The position numbers and the translations under genes were made by a program. Positions 1 through 6,052 of a stretch of DNA of 11,559 nt are shown in pieces. This DNA is from Alphaproteobacteria bacterium MarineAlpha3_Bin4 (GTDB lineage Bacteria; Pseudomonadota; Alphaproteobacteria; Rhodospirillales; Casp-alpha2), in assembly GCA_002938045.1 (NCBI GenBank), contig PTLJ01000025.1, positions 1 through 11,559 on the forward strand, in the 5' to 3' direction. Position 1 is the stretch's first letter; every line of letters begins with the position of its first letter. The notes below the pieces were generated by a model. The model had not been told where the DNA came from. It saw only the letters and a program-made list of their open reading frames with translations, and made no database searches.

Positions 1-34
1 GCGGGCGGTAGCGAGAAAGCAAAGGAACGCGTGG

Positions 35-529
35 ATGAGCACCTCCACCCCCATCGTCGGCATCATCATGGGCTCCAAGTCCGATTGGGAAACCATGAAG
101 ATCGTCTGTGGCATACTCGACGACCTTGGCATCGCCTACGAGGCGAAGGCACTCTCGGCGCACCGCAATCCGACGCAGGTCCACGTCTGGGCGTCAACGG
201 CCAAGGATCGCGGCATTCGCGTCGTCATCGCCGCCGCCGGCATGGCCGCGGCACTGCCAGGCGTGGTCGCTGCTGTCACCCCGCTGCCGGTGCTCGGCGT
301 GCCGATGGAGACCGGTATCATGGGCGGCCTAGACAGCCTTCTGTCGATAGCCCAGATGCCCGGCGGCATCCCGGTCGGCACACTCGCCGTCGGTAAGGTC
401 GGGGCCAAGAACGCGGCTTTGCTCGCTGCCGCCATTATCGCGCTCTCGGACGACGCCGTCGCCGCCGCGCTCGATCAGTTCCGGCAAAGCCAAAACGACA
501 CTGTCACAGAATTGCCAATCGCCAAGTAG
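35..529 (+). CDS. purE: N5-carboxyaminoimidazole ribonucleotide mutase (PurE)
   Basis: This 164-residue protein has the normal length for class I PurE, the cytosolic purine-synthesis enzyme that converts N5-CAIR to CAIR. Visible motifs are GSKSD (residues 13-17, nucleotide phosphate loop), SAHRNP (41-46, with the catalytic His43) and the C-terminal core MPGGIPVGTLAVGK. The ATG at 35 is preceded by AAAGGA at 21-26, a good ribosome binding site. Two oddities can be read directly: SAHRTP has become SAHRNP, and the usual GGAAHLPG loop reads GMAAALPG, so the second conserved His is Ala73. Class I PurE works with the ATP-grasp enzyme PurK, usually encoded immediately downstream, but here a decayed gene follows instead. 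PurK must be elsewhere, or the enzyme is fed differently. The PurE family call is secure; only the class and the effect of the His change are uncertain. Confidence 0.96.
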   Translation: MSTSTPIVGIIMGSKSDWETMKIVCGILDDLGIAYEAKALSAHRNPTQVHVWASTAKDRGIRVVIAAAGMAAALPGVVAAVTPLPVLGVPMETGIMGGLDSLLSIAQMPGGIPVGTLAVGKVGAKNAALLAAAIIALSDDAVAAALDQFRQSQNDTVTELPIAK

Positions 530-571
530 GCCGTTCAGGGACGGGCCTAATTCCCGCCTCCGGCAAGAAAC

Positions 572-1012
572 GGCCAGGCGGACGCGGCGGCGCAGGTGAT
601 AATCGATCTAATAGCTGATGCTATTGGCGAACACGTCGGGCAGCACCGACGAAGACGAGTTCATGTCCCCCTGGTGCCGATATGCCTGCGCCTTGCGCAA
701 TCCGTTTGCCATCAATACGATCCGCCACGGCCCGATTGGCCGCATCGCCCTCTACTGCGTCGAATGGGGTCGCCCCACGCTTCAGTTCCCAAACATGCCC
801 TGGGCCGTGACCCACAGCAAGGCAGTCATCGAGCAGTTTACCAAACGGCTCAGGAAATCCCGCGTAAGATCTGCTGGGGCGGCACGGCGCTCGGCACCGC
901 CATCCTCTGCGACGCGCGCTGGGTGCACGAGAATTTATTCGCTAATGCCCGGTCCGACGGCGCCGTCGCCGAACTTCCCGCGGCTGGCCAGGAGGCGGTA
1001 ACCCCCAATTAG
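572..1012 (+). pseudogene. Frameshifted remnant of a DUF1194 (vWA-like) secreted protein
   Basis: Homology to the DUF1194 family, whose members look like exported von Willebrand factor A proteins, can be followed only by switching frames. Bases 572-613 read like the end of a signal peptide and mature start (ADAAAQVIIDL). From 615 the next frame continues LMLLANTSGSTDEDEF, matching the family's metal-site-like LAVDVSGS start, and then GPIGRIALYCVEW. Near 849-860 the match returns to the first frame with PRKICWGGTALGTAIL, corresponding to the family's GGTSIG block. The usual following block (VIDVSGDG) is absent. So there is about one extra base near 614, a second shift near 850, a missing start and a lost C-terminal half. 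It cannot encode an intact product. The family is recalled from its typical sequence, not searched. Confidence 0.72.
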
Positions 1013-1034
1013 ATTATTTGAACGGGCGTCCAGG

Positions 1035-1982
1035 CTAGCTCGCAACGCCGGACATCAGGCTGCCCTCTATATCGGCGAGGCTGAGGCGCTGCAACTTGAA
1101 CGCCTCCAACAACTCAATCTCGATCGCGGTGTTGTTGCCGAGTTCGGTTTGCACCATGTACTTGACGAAATCAACTAGCTCGCGGGACTGACCAGGATAG
1201 GCAAGGATGTTAGTCAGGAGCTCGCGCCGGATCAGTGGCGAGTAGTTGAGCAACTCGAGCACCAACAGCTTCTTGACCTTCATCGGCACGCGCAAGCTAC
1301 CGAACAAACGGTCGAGACAGAAGCTGTAGATGCCGAAATCAAGGCGCCCGGCGATATCCTGGGTGAAGGCCCGGAACTCGTCCAGGAACGGCCCCGCCGT
1401 CACCTTGCGGTCCATCAGGCTCTTAACCACTTCCAGAAACCTGCGATAGCACTGCCGGGCCGGGCTCAATTTGTCTCCCAGTTCGGCCTCGATGGCGCGG
1501 ATCTCGACTGCCCGGAAACTGGCCTCGCGGATTGCCCGGGCCGAGGTCTGGACTACGTCGGAAAGCGCCTGCTCCTCGATCAGGGTAAACAGACGTTCGA
1601 ATTTTTCCTTTTGGCGCGGAGCAAGGCGGTGCGCGCGATCGCCCAACGGCAACAACGCCGCCTGAGCGACGAGATTGTCCTTGGAATAGATTGACGCCAC
1701 GGCAGCCGCCTCCAGCTGCACCGACTCGGTGCGGAAATCGTCGGTAATGACGAATCGGCTGCCGTCGGAAACCGTCAGGTAACGGCCTAGCTTGGAACAG
1801 CTGAGAAAATGGTCGGCTAAGTCACCGACCGGCTTGCGGACCGGCTTAACACCCGAAACAGCCCCCGTCGCCCCCCCCGTGACAAGACCTTCGCCTAGCG
1901 ACGGCGGCGGCGCGCTACCGTGCAGGGGAGTTCCGTTGTTGGGTCCCAGGGGTTGGTCCGGCGGTAACTGTTCGTCGCTCAT
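1035..1982 (-). CDS. Conserved-looking hypothetical protein, 315 residues
   Basis: I do not recognise this family. The first ~50 residues are rich in Pro, Gly, Ser and Thr and are probably disordered. The remainder reads as a soluble, mostly helical domain with no membrane segment, signal peptide or obvious nucleotide or metal motif. Charged helices occur around residues 120-180, and a well-ordered stretch with VKKLLVLELLNYSPLIRREL lies near 235-255. Codon use looks like its neighbours, and the frame is open throughout with a regular stop, so it is probably a real expressed gene. The ATG at 1982 has only a weak ribosome binding site and sits behind an AT-rich island with an inverted repeat (1988-2032). 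Neighbours (a purE remnant region and the COQ9/def unit) give no functional hint. Confidence 0.8.
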   Translation of the reverse strand: MSDEQLPPDQPLGPNNGTPLHGSAPPPSLGEGLVTGGATGAVSGVKPVRKPVGDLADHFLSCSKLGRYLTVSDGSRFVITDDFRTESVQLEAAAVASIYSKDNLVAQAALLPLGDRAHRLAPRQKEKFERLFTLIEEQALSDVVQTSARAIREASFRAVEIRAIEAELGDKLSPARQCYRRFLEVVKSLMDRKVTAGPFLDEFRAFTQDIAGRLDFGIYSFCLDRLFGSLRVPMKVKKLLVLELLNYSPLIRRELLTNILAYPGQSRELVDFVKYMVQTELGNNTAIEIELLEAFKLQRLSLADIEGSLMSGVAS

Positions 1983-1987
1983 GATCC

Positions 1988-2032
1988 AGCTTAAGTCGCG
2001 TTCAGTTCGAGGACCAATATATATATTAAGCT
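1988..2032 (-). promoter_or_regulatory. AT-rich island with inverted repeat before the 315-residue gene
   Basis: AGCTTAA at 1988-1994 is repeated inverted as TTAAGCT at 2026-2032. Between them lies the 12-base self-complementary run AATATATATATT (2016-2027). This is a sharp AT island in GC-rich DNA, directly upstream of the minus-strand ATG at 1982. It could hold the -10 region or an operator, or it could form a hairpin in the leader. No clear -35 partner was found, so the promoter assignment is tentative. Confidence 0.35.
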
Positions 2033-2154
2033 TGGCGGGGGCGCGAGTCTCACAAAGCCGTGTCCGGTATTACTGGGAAGTACGCCGGAGCTAGGACATA
2101 ACCGCATGCACCGGTTCTTCCCTCGCCGCCGGCGTTTGGCCCCCGGGACCGGCA

Positions 2155-2173
2155 CCCCCGTAAAATGCGGGGG
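2155..2173. repeat. GC-rich hairpin downstream of the COQ9 gene
   Basis: CCCCCG (2155-2160) pairs with CGGGGG (2168-2173) across a seven-base loop TAAAATG. It lies in the 286-base gap between COQ9 and the 315-residue gene, about 95 bases past the COQ9 stop. On the minus strand no T-run follows, so a standard intrinsic terminator is not supported for the def-coq9 unit. On the plus strand the sequence after the stem is moderately T-rich. Confidence 0.45.
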
Positions 2174-2193
2174 CTTCTAATTTCCCTGATGCG

Positions 2194-2219
2194 CGGGGCT
2201 CGGTGAAACCCCCGCCCCG
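2194..2219. repeat. Second GC-rich hairpin downstream of the COQ9 gene
   Basis: CGGGGC (2194-2199) pairs with GCCCCG (2214-2219) with a 14-base loop. An alternative pairing, CGGGG with CCCCG, is also possible in the same stretch. Together with the hairpin at 2155-2173 it makes a strongly structured 3' region about 50 bases past the COQ9 stop codon. It may stabilise or end the minus-strand transcript, although no T-run is seen on that strand. Confidence 0.4.
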
Positions 2220-2268
2220 TTTCAGTTTCGGCCCGAGCTCGAAGTCAGAATCCTGCGCGGTGCAACCT

Positions 2269-2904
2269 TTACCACGGCCCCAACGCGTCACCTAGTATTG
2301 CCTTCATGCGCTTCGGCAGGCCGAAGGTCTTGAGCACGTCCGAGATGCGGCGGTCGAGATAGGCCCAGGTGTCTGGAAAGTCTCCTTCTCCGTCGCCGCC
2401 GTCGGCAAGCCAGTAGAGGATGGTCGTAGTGTAAACCGCCGCCAGTAGACCGCGCTTGGTGTAGTGGTTCCAGTCAGTAGCACGGTCGCCGGCCGCATAC
2501 CACATCACCGAGCAGCTGCGCCAAGTGATGCGCGCCGCTAGCGGCGCGTTGGGCGGCAGCGCCAGGAACGACAGTAGCCTGCGCACTGCCGCGCGGTGCG
2601 GAGCCAAAAAGCGTAGCCGCGCTTTAACGCAAGCGTGGATGCGCTCGCGCACCCGCATCGTCTCGAGGTTCCGTTTTTCCAACTCGGCCAGCATGCCACG
2701 GTCGGTCCAATCGGCGAAGTGATCGGCCACCTGCGGCAAGCCGCCGGGAAAGGCACGCCGAGCCATGTCCAGCGGTAGATCGGCGTTGACAGTGCTGGCG
2801 TCGAGCGCCTTGCGGGTCCAGCCGCCGAAGGCAGCGTGTCCCAGCATCTCTTCCAGGATCCAGTCGCGGGTATGCTGCAGGTCTCGGTCCTTCACGCTAG
2901 GCAT
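2269..2904 (-). CDS. coq9: COQ9 family protein (ubiquinone biosynthesis)
   Basis: COQ9 proteins are TetR-fold lipid-binding proteins that help deliver ubiquinone precursors to hydroxylating enzymes at the membrane. In alphaproteobacteria this family is also known as 'rpsU-divergently transcribed protein', and here rpsU is indeed divergent just beyond def. In this 211-residue protein the family signature lies at about residues 135-166: WYAAGDRATDWNHYTKRG followed by LLAAVYTTTILYWL. The C-terminal segment has LDRRISDVLKTFGLPKR. I chose the ATG at 2904, which gives MPSVKDRD. The frame stays open further upstream to 2946, but that extension is low-complexity Arg-rich sequence lying inside def. 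With this start the gene overlaps the def stop by 8 bases, which indicates translational coupling. No truncation is apparent. Confidence 0.88.
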   Translation of the reverse strand: MPSVKDRDLQHTRDWILEEMLGHAAFGGWTRKALDASTVNADLPLDMARRAFPGGLPQVADHFADWTDRGMLAELEKRNLETMRVRERIHACVKARLRFLAPHRAAVRRLLSFLALPPNAPLAARITWRSCSVMWYAAGDRATDWNHYTKRGLLAAVYTTTILYWLADGGDGEGDFPDTWAYLDRRISDVLKTFGLPKRMKAILGDALGPW

Positions 2905-3466
2905 CAGCGGCCTCCGGCTCGGCCGCCTCCGCCTCGTCCACGGCATTTTCGTCTAAGGCCTTGGTCATCTCCTCGATATAGCCAAAGCTAGTCAGATCGG
3001 TCATCCGCATCGGGTAGAGTATGCCGTCCAAGTGATCGCACTCGTGCTGCACGACGCGGGCGTGGTAGTCCTCGGCGACCCGTTCGATAGCGTCGCCGGC
3101 GGGGTTGAGGCCTCTATAGCGGATTTTGGTGTAGCGCAGCACGCGACCTGCCATGCCCGGCAGAGATAGGCAGCCCTCAACACCCTCCTCCATCTCTTCG
3201 CTCAGCGGCTCGACCTCGGGGTTGATTAGCACCGTCAGCGGCACGCCGCCGTTCTCCGTGTCATGGTTTTCCGGCACCTCGAAGACGACAATACGCGCCG
3301 GCACGTGGACCTGCGGTGCGGAAAGGCCGACGCCCGGTGCGTCAAGCATGGTTTCGACCATATCTGTGATCAGGCCGCGAACGGCCGGGGCCATCGGGTC
3401 CTCGACCCGCTGGGCGATCCCAGCAAGCACGGGGTGACCTATGCGAGCGATCTTGAGAATGGCCAT
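2897..3466 (-). CDS. def: Peptide deformylase
   Basis: Peptide deformylase removes the formyl group from the N-terminal Met of nascent proteins in the cytosol. All three family motifs are present: GVGLSAPQ (residues 45-52), EGCLSLPG (97-104, metal ligand Cys99) and HECDH (141-145, the two His ligands and catalytic Glu142). At 189 residues it has a normal length plus a Glu/Ala-rich acidic tail after about residue 172. The ATG at 3466 has GGAG upstream at 3478-3481. It overlaps the COQ9 start by 8 bases, so the two form one operon, divergent from rpsU. Housekeeping def is most often next to fmt. Here fmt is absent, so this may be either the sole def or a second copy. Confidence 0.95.
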   Translation of the reverse strand: MAILKIARIGHPVLAGIAQRVEDPMAPAVRGLITDMVETMLDAPGVGLSAPQVHVPARIVVFEVPENHDTENGGVPLTVLINPEVEPLSEEMEEGVEGCLSLPGMAGRVLRYTKIRYRGLNPAGDAIERVAEDYHARVVQHECDHLDGILYPMRMTDLTSFGYIEEMTKALDENAVDEAEAAEPEAADA

Positions 3467-3533
3467 GGGAAATTACACTCCGCAACTGGAAACAAAGGGT
3501 TTTTCGCCGCTATCAGAAGACCCACAATACGCT

Positions 3534-3550
3534 TCACATCGCCAATGTGA
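3534..3550. promoter_or_regulatory. 6-5-6 inverted repeat between divergent def and rpsU
   Basis: TCACAT (3534-3539) and ATGTGA (3545-3550) form a perfect inverted repeat with a five-base spacer. It sits near the middle of the 155-base space between the divergent starts of def (3466) and rpsU (3622), where an operator would be expected. The half-sites recall the TGTGA/TCACA class bound by CRP/FNR-like dimers, but in the opposite orientation, so the binding protein is unknown. Confidence 0.4.
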
Positions 3551-3594
3551 TATGTTAGAACGCGCTTCCTTAACGGAAATCCGTACTTTCCGGT

Positions 3595-3600
3595 TATAAA
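3595..3600 (+). promoter_or_regulatory. Possible -10 element of rpsU
   Basis: TATAAA lies 21 bases before the rpsU start in an AT-rich local context, a plausible -10 box giving a very short leader. The best upstream partner, CTTAAC at 3569-3574, has a poor 20-base spacing. The assignment therefore rests on the -10 match and the position alone. Confidence 0.35.
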
Positions 3601-3621
3601 CATGATAAGAGACGAGCTAAC

Positions 3622-3825
3622 GTGCAAGTCACTGTTCGCGATAACAACGTCGACCAGGCCCTAAAGGCCCTAAAGAAGAAGATGCAACGCGAAGGCATCT
3701 TCCGCGAGATGAAACTTCGCCGCGCCTATGAAAAGCCCTCAGAGCGTAAGACCCGAGAAAAGGCCGAGGCCGTTCGGCGCGCCCGTAAGCTGGAGCGCAA
3801 GCGTCTAGAGCGTGAAGGCTTCTAG
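3622..3825 (+). CDS. rpsU: 30S ribosomal protein S21
   Basis: S21 is a small basic protein of the 30S subunit that acts in the mRNA-binding region during initiation. The 67 residues match the alphaproteobacterial form along the full length: VRDNNVDQALKALKKKMQ, then GIFREMKLRRAYEKPSER, then an Arg/Lys/Glu-rich helix ending in EREGF. The start is GTG at 3622, because the mature family sequence begins at exactly that codon (MQVTVRDN). The ATG at 3602 is in a different frame. The ribosome binding site is weak (purines around 3607-3613), which is usual for this gene. It is divergent from def-coq9 and followed by hairpins rather than by dnaG or rpoD as in enterics. Confidence 0.96.
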   Translation: MQVTVRDNNVDQALKALKKKMQREGIFREMKLRRAYEKPSERKTREKAEAVRRARKLERKRLEREGF

Positions 3826-3860
3826 CCGGCTTCTCGTACAGGGCCGTGCCCCGGTCGTCC

Positions 3861-3916
3861 GCACGGAACCCCGTGCCAAGCCCCAGGCCTGAGCGCGGTT
3901 TTGTTGTGCCTGGGGC
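3861..3916 (+). terminator. Tandem hairpins downstream of rpsU, possible terminator
   Basis: Two perfect stems follow rpsU by 35-90 bases. GCACGG/CCGTGC (3861-3866 with 3871-3876) has a four-base AACC loop. GCCCCAGGC/GCCTGGGGC (3880-3888 with 3908-3916) has a 19-base loop that contains TTTT. Neither is followed by a clear T-run, so this is a structured 3' end rather than a textbook intrinsic terminator. Confidence 0.45.
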
Positions 3917-4092
3917 ACACCAAACATGTCCTACCTTGGCTATCTGGGGGCAGCATATCTGGATCTGATCGTCGAACACTGGCAATGGCTCAAGTAACTG
4001 CCGGCCAACGTCGCCTGCAAGATCGCCCACAGCAACACCGCCAAAGTGCTTGACGCCAGCGGCGAGGCGGCCTCAGGTATCGGTTCCAGCAC

Positions 4093-4227
4093 CTGTTCTC
4101 CGACAAACAGGCTGAGTTCCTTGACAGCCTGGAGCGCGTTCTCAACGTAACCGTCGGCACCGATGGCGTCAGCAGACTTTCGGGTCACCGGAGCGCCGAC
4201 AGCCGCTCCGAAGTTCGGTAACGCCGC
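4093..4227 (-). pseudogene. C-terminal fragment resembling a corrinoid (B12-binding) protein
   Basis: On the minus strand this stretch reads AALPNFGAAVGAPVTRKSA, then DAIGADGYVENALQAVKEL. It resembles the C-terminal end of corrinoid proteins that serve methyltransferases, where a GGAPVT loop is followed by A..IGADGYA.DA..AV. The rest of such a protein (about 160-190 upstream residues, including the DxHxxG cobalamin motif) is missing: the frame runs straight into the 3' end of pntB, 14 bases away. No start codon or ribosome binding site belongs to it. It therefore appears to be a truncated leftover from a rearrangement that brought the pnt operon next to a broken gene. The rest of the 3826-4241 gap holds the rpsU hairpins and nothing else I can name. 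The family call rests on one short conserved motif. Confidence 0.55.
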
Positions 4228-4241
4228 TCGGTAGTCCGTCG

Positions 4242-5627
4242 TCAACTGAGCGCTTGGACGATCTCTTCGGTCATCTTCTTGGCGTCGCCAAACAGCATCA
4301 TCGTGTTGTCGGCGTAGAACAGCGGGTTGTCGACTCCAGCATAGCCGGGACTTAGCGAACGCTTGACGAACAGCACCGTGCCGCAATTTCCGACGTTGAA
4401 CACCGGCATGCCGGCGATTGGGCTCTGAGGGTCAGTCTTAGCGACCGGGTTAGTGGTGTCGTTGGCGCCGATCACGTAGGCGACCTCGGCGGTAGCAAAC
4501 TCGTGGTTGATCTCCTCCAACTCGAAGACCTCGTCGTAGGGCACGTTGGCCTCGGCCAGTAGCACATTCATGTGTCCCGGCATGCGCCCAGCAACCGGGT
4601 GGATGGCGTAGCTGACCTCGACCCCTTTTGCCTTCAAGGCACCGGCCATCTCGCGCAGCGCGTGCTGGGCCTGCGCGACGGCCATGCCGTAACCGGGCAC
4701 GATGATGACCTTGGACGCGTTCTTCATCAGGAAGGCAGCGTCGGCGGCAGCTCCGGCGTTGGCTGTCTTGTCGCCGACGACGGTAGTCCCGACATTAGCT
4801 GCATCGCCGCCAAACCCCCCCAATAGTACGTTGAAGATCGAGCGATTCATACCGCGGCACATGATGTAGCTAAGAATGGCGCCGGACGAACCGACCAACG
4901 CGCCGGTGATGATTAAGGCCGGGTTAGAGAGCGTAAAACCGATGCCGCATGCGGCCCAGCCCGAATACGAATTGAGCATGGAGACGACAACTGGCATGTC
5001 AGCACCACCGATCGGGATGATAATCAGAACCCCGATCAGAAAACTGAGTGCGGCCAGGGTCCAGAACAGGCCTGACGACTGCGCCCCGAGCAGGGCAATG
5101 ATTACGACCACGATGGCGATAGCGATGGCGGCGTTCAAGGGATGCTGCATCGGGAATGTGATCGGGTTACCGCTCATAATACCCTGCAGCTTAGCGAACG
5201 CGATCACCGAGCCGGAGAAAGTGATGGCGCCAATGGCGAGGCCGAGCGACATCTCGATGATGCTAGCTGTGTGGATGTCGCCGACGGCACCGATGCCGTA
5301 GGCCTCGGGGTTGTAAAAGGCAGCCGCGGCGACAAAAACGGCGGCCATGCCGACTAGGCTATGGAAAGCGGCGACCAGCTGCGGCAGCGCCGTCATCTGG
5401 ATCCTGAGTGCGATTACGGTGCCGATGGCGCCACCGATCAGCATGCCAAGAATGATCATGCCGAAGCTGACGACGCCCGGCTCCATCAGCGTGGTAATGA
5501 CGGCGATGGCCATGCCGACGATACCGTAATTGCTGCCCTGTCTAGCCGATTCCGGTGAGCTCAGGCCCCGCAGGGCAAGGATGAACAATACCGAAGCGAT
5601 GAGATATGCGAATCCCGTCCATTCCAT
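4242..5627 (-). CDS. pntB: NAD(P) transhydrogenase subunit beta
   Basis: PntB carries the membrane half and the NADP(H)-binding domain III of proton-translocating transhydrogenase, which uses the proton gradient to drive hydride transfer from NADH to NADP+. The 461 residues are full length. About nine hydrophobic segments occupy residues 1-260, with the proton-path His89 in AFHSLVGMAA and the conserved ADMPVVVSMLNSYSGWA block at 209-225. Domain III follows from about 285, with GYGMAVAQAQ (312-321), HPVAGRMPGHMNVLLAEA (343-360), GANDTTNPVA (387-396) and KRSLSPGYAG (422-431), all contacting NADP(H). The ATG at 5627 lies 12 bases after the pntAB stop. It is the last gene of the operon, and no terminator is obvious between its stop and the corrinoid fragment. 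Confidence 0.97.
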   Translation of the reverse strand: MEWTGFAYLIASVLFILALRGLSSPESARQGSNYGIVGMAIAVITTLMEPGVVSFGMIILGMLIGGAIGTVIALRIQMTALPQLVAAFHSLVGMAAVFVAAAAFYNPEAYGIGAVGDIHTASIIEMSLGLAIGAITFSGSVIAFAKLQGIMSGNPITFPMQHPLNAAIAIAIVVVIIALLGAQSSGLFWTLAALSFLIGVLIIIPIGGADMPVVVSMLNSYSGWAACGIGFTLSNPALIITGALVGSSGAILSYIMCRGMNRSIFNVLLGGFGGDAANVGTTVVGDKTANAGAAADAAFLMKNASKVIIVPGYGMAVAQAQHALREMAGALKAKGVEVSYAIHPVAGRMPGHMNVLLAEANVPYDEVFELEEINHEFATAEVAYVIGANDTTNPVAKTDPQSPIAGMPVFNVGNCGTVLFVKRSLSPGYAGVDNPLFYADNTMMLFGDAKKMTEEIVQALS

Positions 5628-5639
5628 TTGCCCAGCCGC

Positions 5640-6047
5640 CTATTTCTTCTTCTTGAACATGCTGAGCATGCGCTGGGTGACGATGAAGCCGCCGAAGATG
5701 TTGACCGACGCCAGTGTCACTGCGAGAAAGCCCATGGTCTTGGAGAAATCCATCTCGACCGGACCGGCGGCGAGCAGACCGCCGACGATGATCACGGAAC
5801 TGATAGCATTTGTCACCGCCATCAGCGGCGAATGCAGTGCCGGGGTGACGCTCCAGACGACATAGAAGCCGATGAAACACGCCAACACGAAAACGGTGAA
5901 TAGGCCCAAGAACGGGTCGCCCCCGGCCGCTGACTGCTGGGTAGCGAACTCTGTCGTCTGTTGCGCCAGTTCTTCCGCATCCTGGAATAGCTTGGCGGCG
6001 CTAGTCGCCAGCTTCGAAGCCTGATCCGCAATGGTTTCCGGGTCCAC
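5640..6047 (-). CDS. pntAB: NAD(P) transhydrogenase subunit alpha part 2
   Basis: This 135-residue membrane subunit corresponds to the C-terminal domain II piece of the single-chain PntA of E. coli. It is separate in Rhodospirillum-type enzymes. The first ~44 residues are polar and helical, followed by three membrane spans at about 45-65, 76-95 and 104-123 and a Lys-rich end. The TPALHSPLMAVTNAISS block (68-84) is characteristic of the family. The start is GTG at 6047, five bases after the pntAA stop. There is no earlier in-frame start inside the operon gap, and the next Met (76) would delete a span. Its gene lies between pntAA and pntB in one tight transcription unit. Confidence 0.95.
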   Translation of the reverse strand: MDPETIADQASKLATSAAKLFQDAEELAQQTTEFATQQSAAGGDPFLGLFTVFVLACFIGFYVVWSVTPALHSPLMAVTNAISSVIIVGGLLAAGPVEMDFSKTMGFLAVTLASVNIFGGFIVTQRMLSMFKKKK

Positions 6048-6052
6048 GATTA

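Noticed and set aside
2091..2291. Minus-strand 66-residue reading frame covering the gap after coq9
   Set aside because: It starts inside coq9 in another frame, is Gly/Arg/Pro-rich as expected from GC-rich hairpins, and has no family resemblance.
3926..3994. Plus-strand frame MSYLGYLGAAYLDLIV... resembling a TPR or helix
   Set aside because: It is only 23 residues before a stop and has no ribosome binding site or continuation in another frame, so chance is the simplest reading.
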